A stretch of DNA of 64,000 bases from Streptomyces sp. HD. GTDB taxonomy: Bacteria; Actinomycetota; Actinomycetes; Streptomycetales; Streptomycetaceae. Made by a program: the position numbers and the translations under genes. The stretch lies in the NCBI RefSeq assembly GCF_028369295.1, contig NZ_JAQMYP010000032.1:1-64000 (forward strand). The letters are read 5' to 3'. Below, piece by piece: positions 63,635 to 64,000 of this stretch (position 1 is the first letter of the stretch; each line of letters begins with the position of its first letter). The notes below the pieces were generated by a model that was not told where the DNA came from, made no database searches, and worked only from the letters and a program-made list of their open reading frames with translations.

Positions 63635-64000
63635 GCGACCGCGTCCTCGGGACCGAAGACCTGCCACGGCGCGTCCGGGAGCAGTCCGGCTCCCACATCC
63701 GGCACCTCGATCGACTCGAAGAAGCCGCGCGAGACGTACTGCGGAGATTCGAGTAGGTCGGTGACGGTCGCCACGTACCCGGCGGGGATCCCGCGGGCCT
63801 GAGTGGCGTGGTAGAGGTCCTTCTTCGACATGGTTTTGGTCGTCTCCTCGATCAGGGCGACGAGCCGCGCTTGGTTGCGGAGACGGCCCTGAGGGGTGTC
63901 GAACGCCTCGTCGTCGAGGCGGCTGTCGCCGATGATCTCCTTCATGACGCCCCAGTCCCGAGGGATGTAGAAGGCGGCGAAGTGCCCGTCCCGGCAGCGC
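63631..64000 (-). CDS. Type III CoA-transferase, partial at window edge
   Basis: The frame is open to the window end, beginning with CRDGHFAAFYIPRDWGV and continuing through SRLDDEAFDTPQGRLRNQAR and ATQARGIPAGYVATVTDLLE. This is the C-terminal part of a CaiB-family subunit. Most of the gene lies beyond base 64000. It overlaps the following CoA-transferase start by 4 bp. Confidence 0.82.
   Translation of the reverse strand, partial: RCRDGHFAAFYIPRDWGVMKEIIGDSRLDDEAFDTPQGRLRNQARLVALIEETTKTMSKKDLYHATQARGIPAGYVATVTDLLESPQYVSRGFFESIEVPDVGAGLLPDAPWQVFGPEDAVA

Overview
The window is very GC-rich DNA with GTG and ATG starts, Shine-Dalgarno motifs of the GGAGG type and gene families typical of Streptomyces or a close actinobacterial relative. 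It reads as accessory DNA, such as a chromosome arm or large plasmid. Small catabolic and biosynthetic operons, each with its own regulator, are separated by insertion-sequence debris and broken genes. No tRNA, rRNA or CRISPR array was seen. Several broken genes differ from an intact frame by one base in a G or C run, and long poly-C tracts occur at 30-76 and 54341-54353, so some pseudogenes may be sequencing errors.

0-5.4 kb: a secreted ADP-ribosyltransferase resembling the pertussis toxin S1 subunit overlaps a small secreted four-cysteine protein. The pair is bracketed by imperfect direct repeats of about 200-250 bp. A HEAT-like small protein, a methyltransferase and three small conserved proteins follow. 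5.6-12.6 kb: a compact lipid cassette holds a ketosynthase, an acyl carrier protein, a FAD enzyme resembling polyunsaturated fatty acid isomerase, a soluble acyl-ACP desaturase and an ICMT-like methyltransferase. Two partial copies of one IS5-type segment flank it. 12.6-16.5 kb: a graveyard of truncated genes (two MFS pumps, hydrolases, endonuclease VII).

16.5-20 kb: an alpha/beta hydrolase, two SDRs and a TetR regulator form a leftward operon with a clear operator. 20.6-28.4 kb: a two-component system follows a broken acyl-CoA ligase; then come a CocE-type hydrolase and an ArsR-MFS pair with a palindrome at their junction. 29-33.8 kb: a TetR fragment, a divergent aldo/keto reductase and AraC pair (both frameshifted), then a MarR-controlled DODA-type dioxygenase and SDR operon. 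34-41 kb: transposase and CoA-transferase debris, then two related TetR regulators. One is divergent from an SDR, the other from a ferredoxin, reductase and P450 operon, and the two intergenic regions share a GAC-N5-GTC operator repeated at 18-bp spacing.

41.7-50.4 kb: CoA-transferase and citryl-CoA lyase, FMN reductase, IclR, LLM oxidoreductase, two alpha/beta hydrolases, AraC and a VOC dioxygenase-like protein. Two divergent promoter regions here share a GGAC-N4-GTCC element. 50.7-64 kb: TetR, ferredoxin reductase, [2Fe-2S] ferredoxin, SDRs, a P450, three type III CoA-transferases, a hydrolase and a thiolase-like plus DUF35 pair. This last set looks like degradation of a steroid, terpenoid or other alicyclic substrate: P450 oxidation, CoA activation, then retro-aldol or thiolytic cleavage. 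Substrates are inferred, not shown by the sequence.
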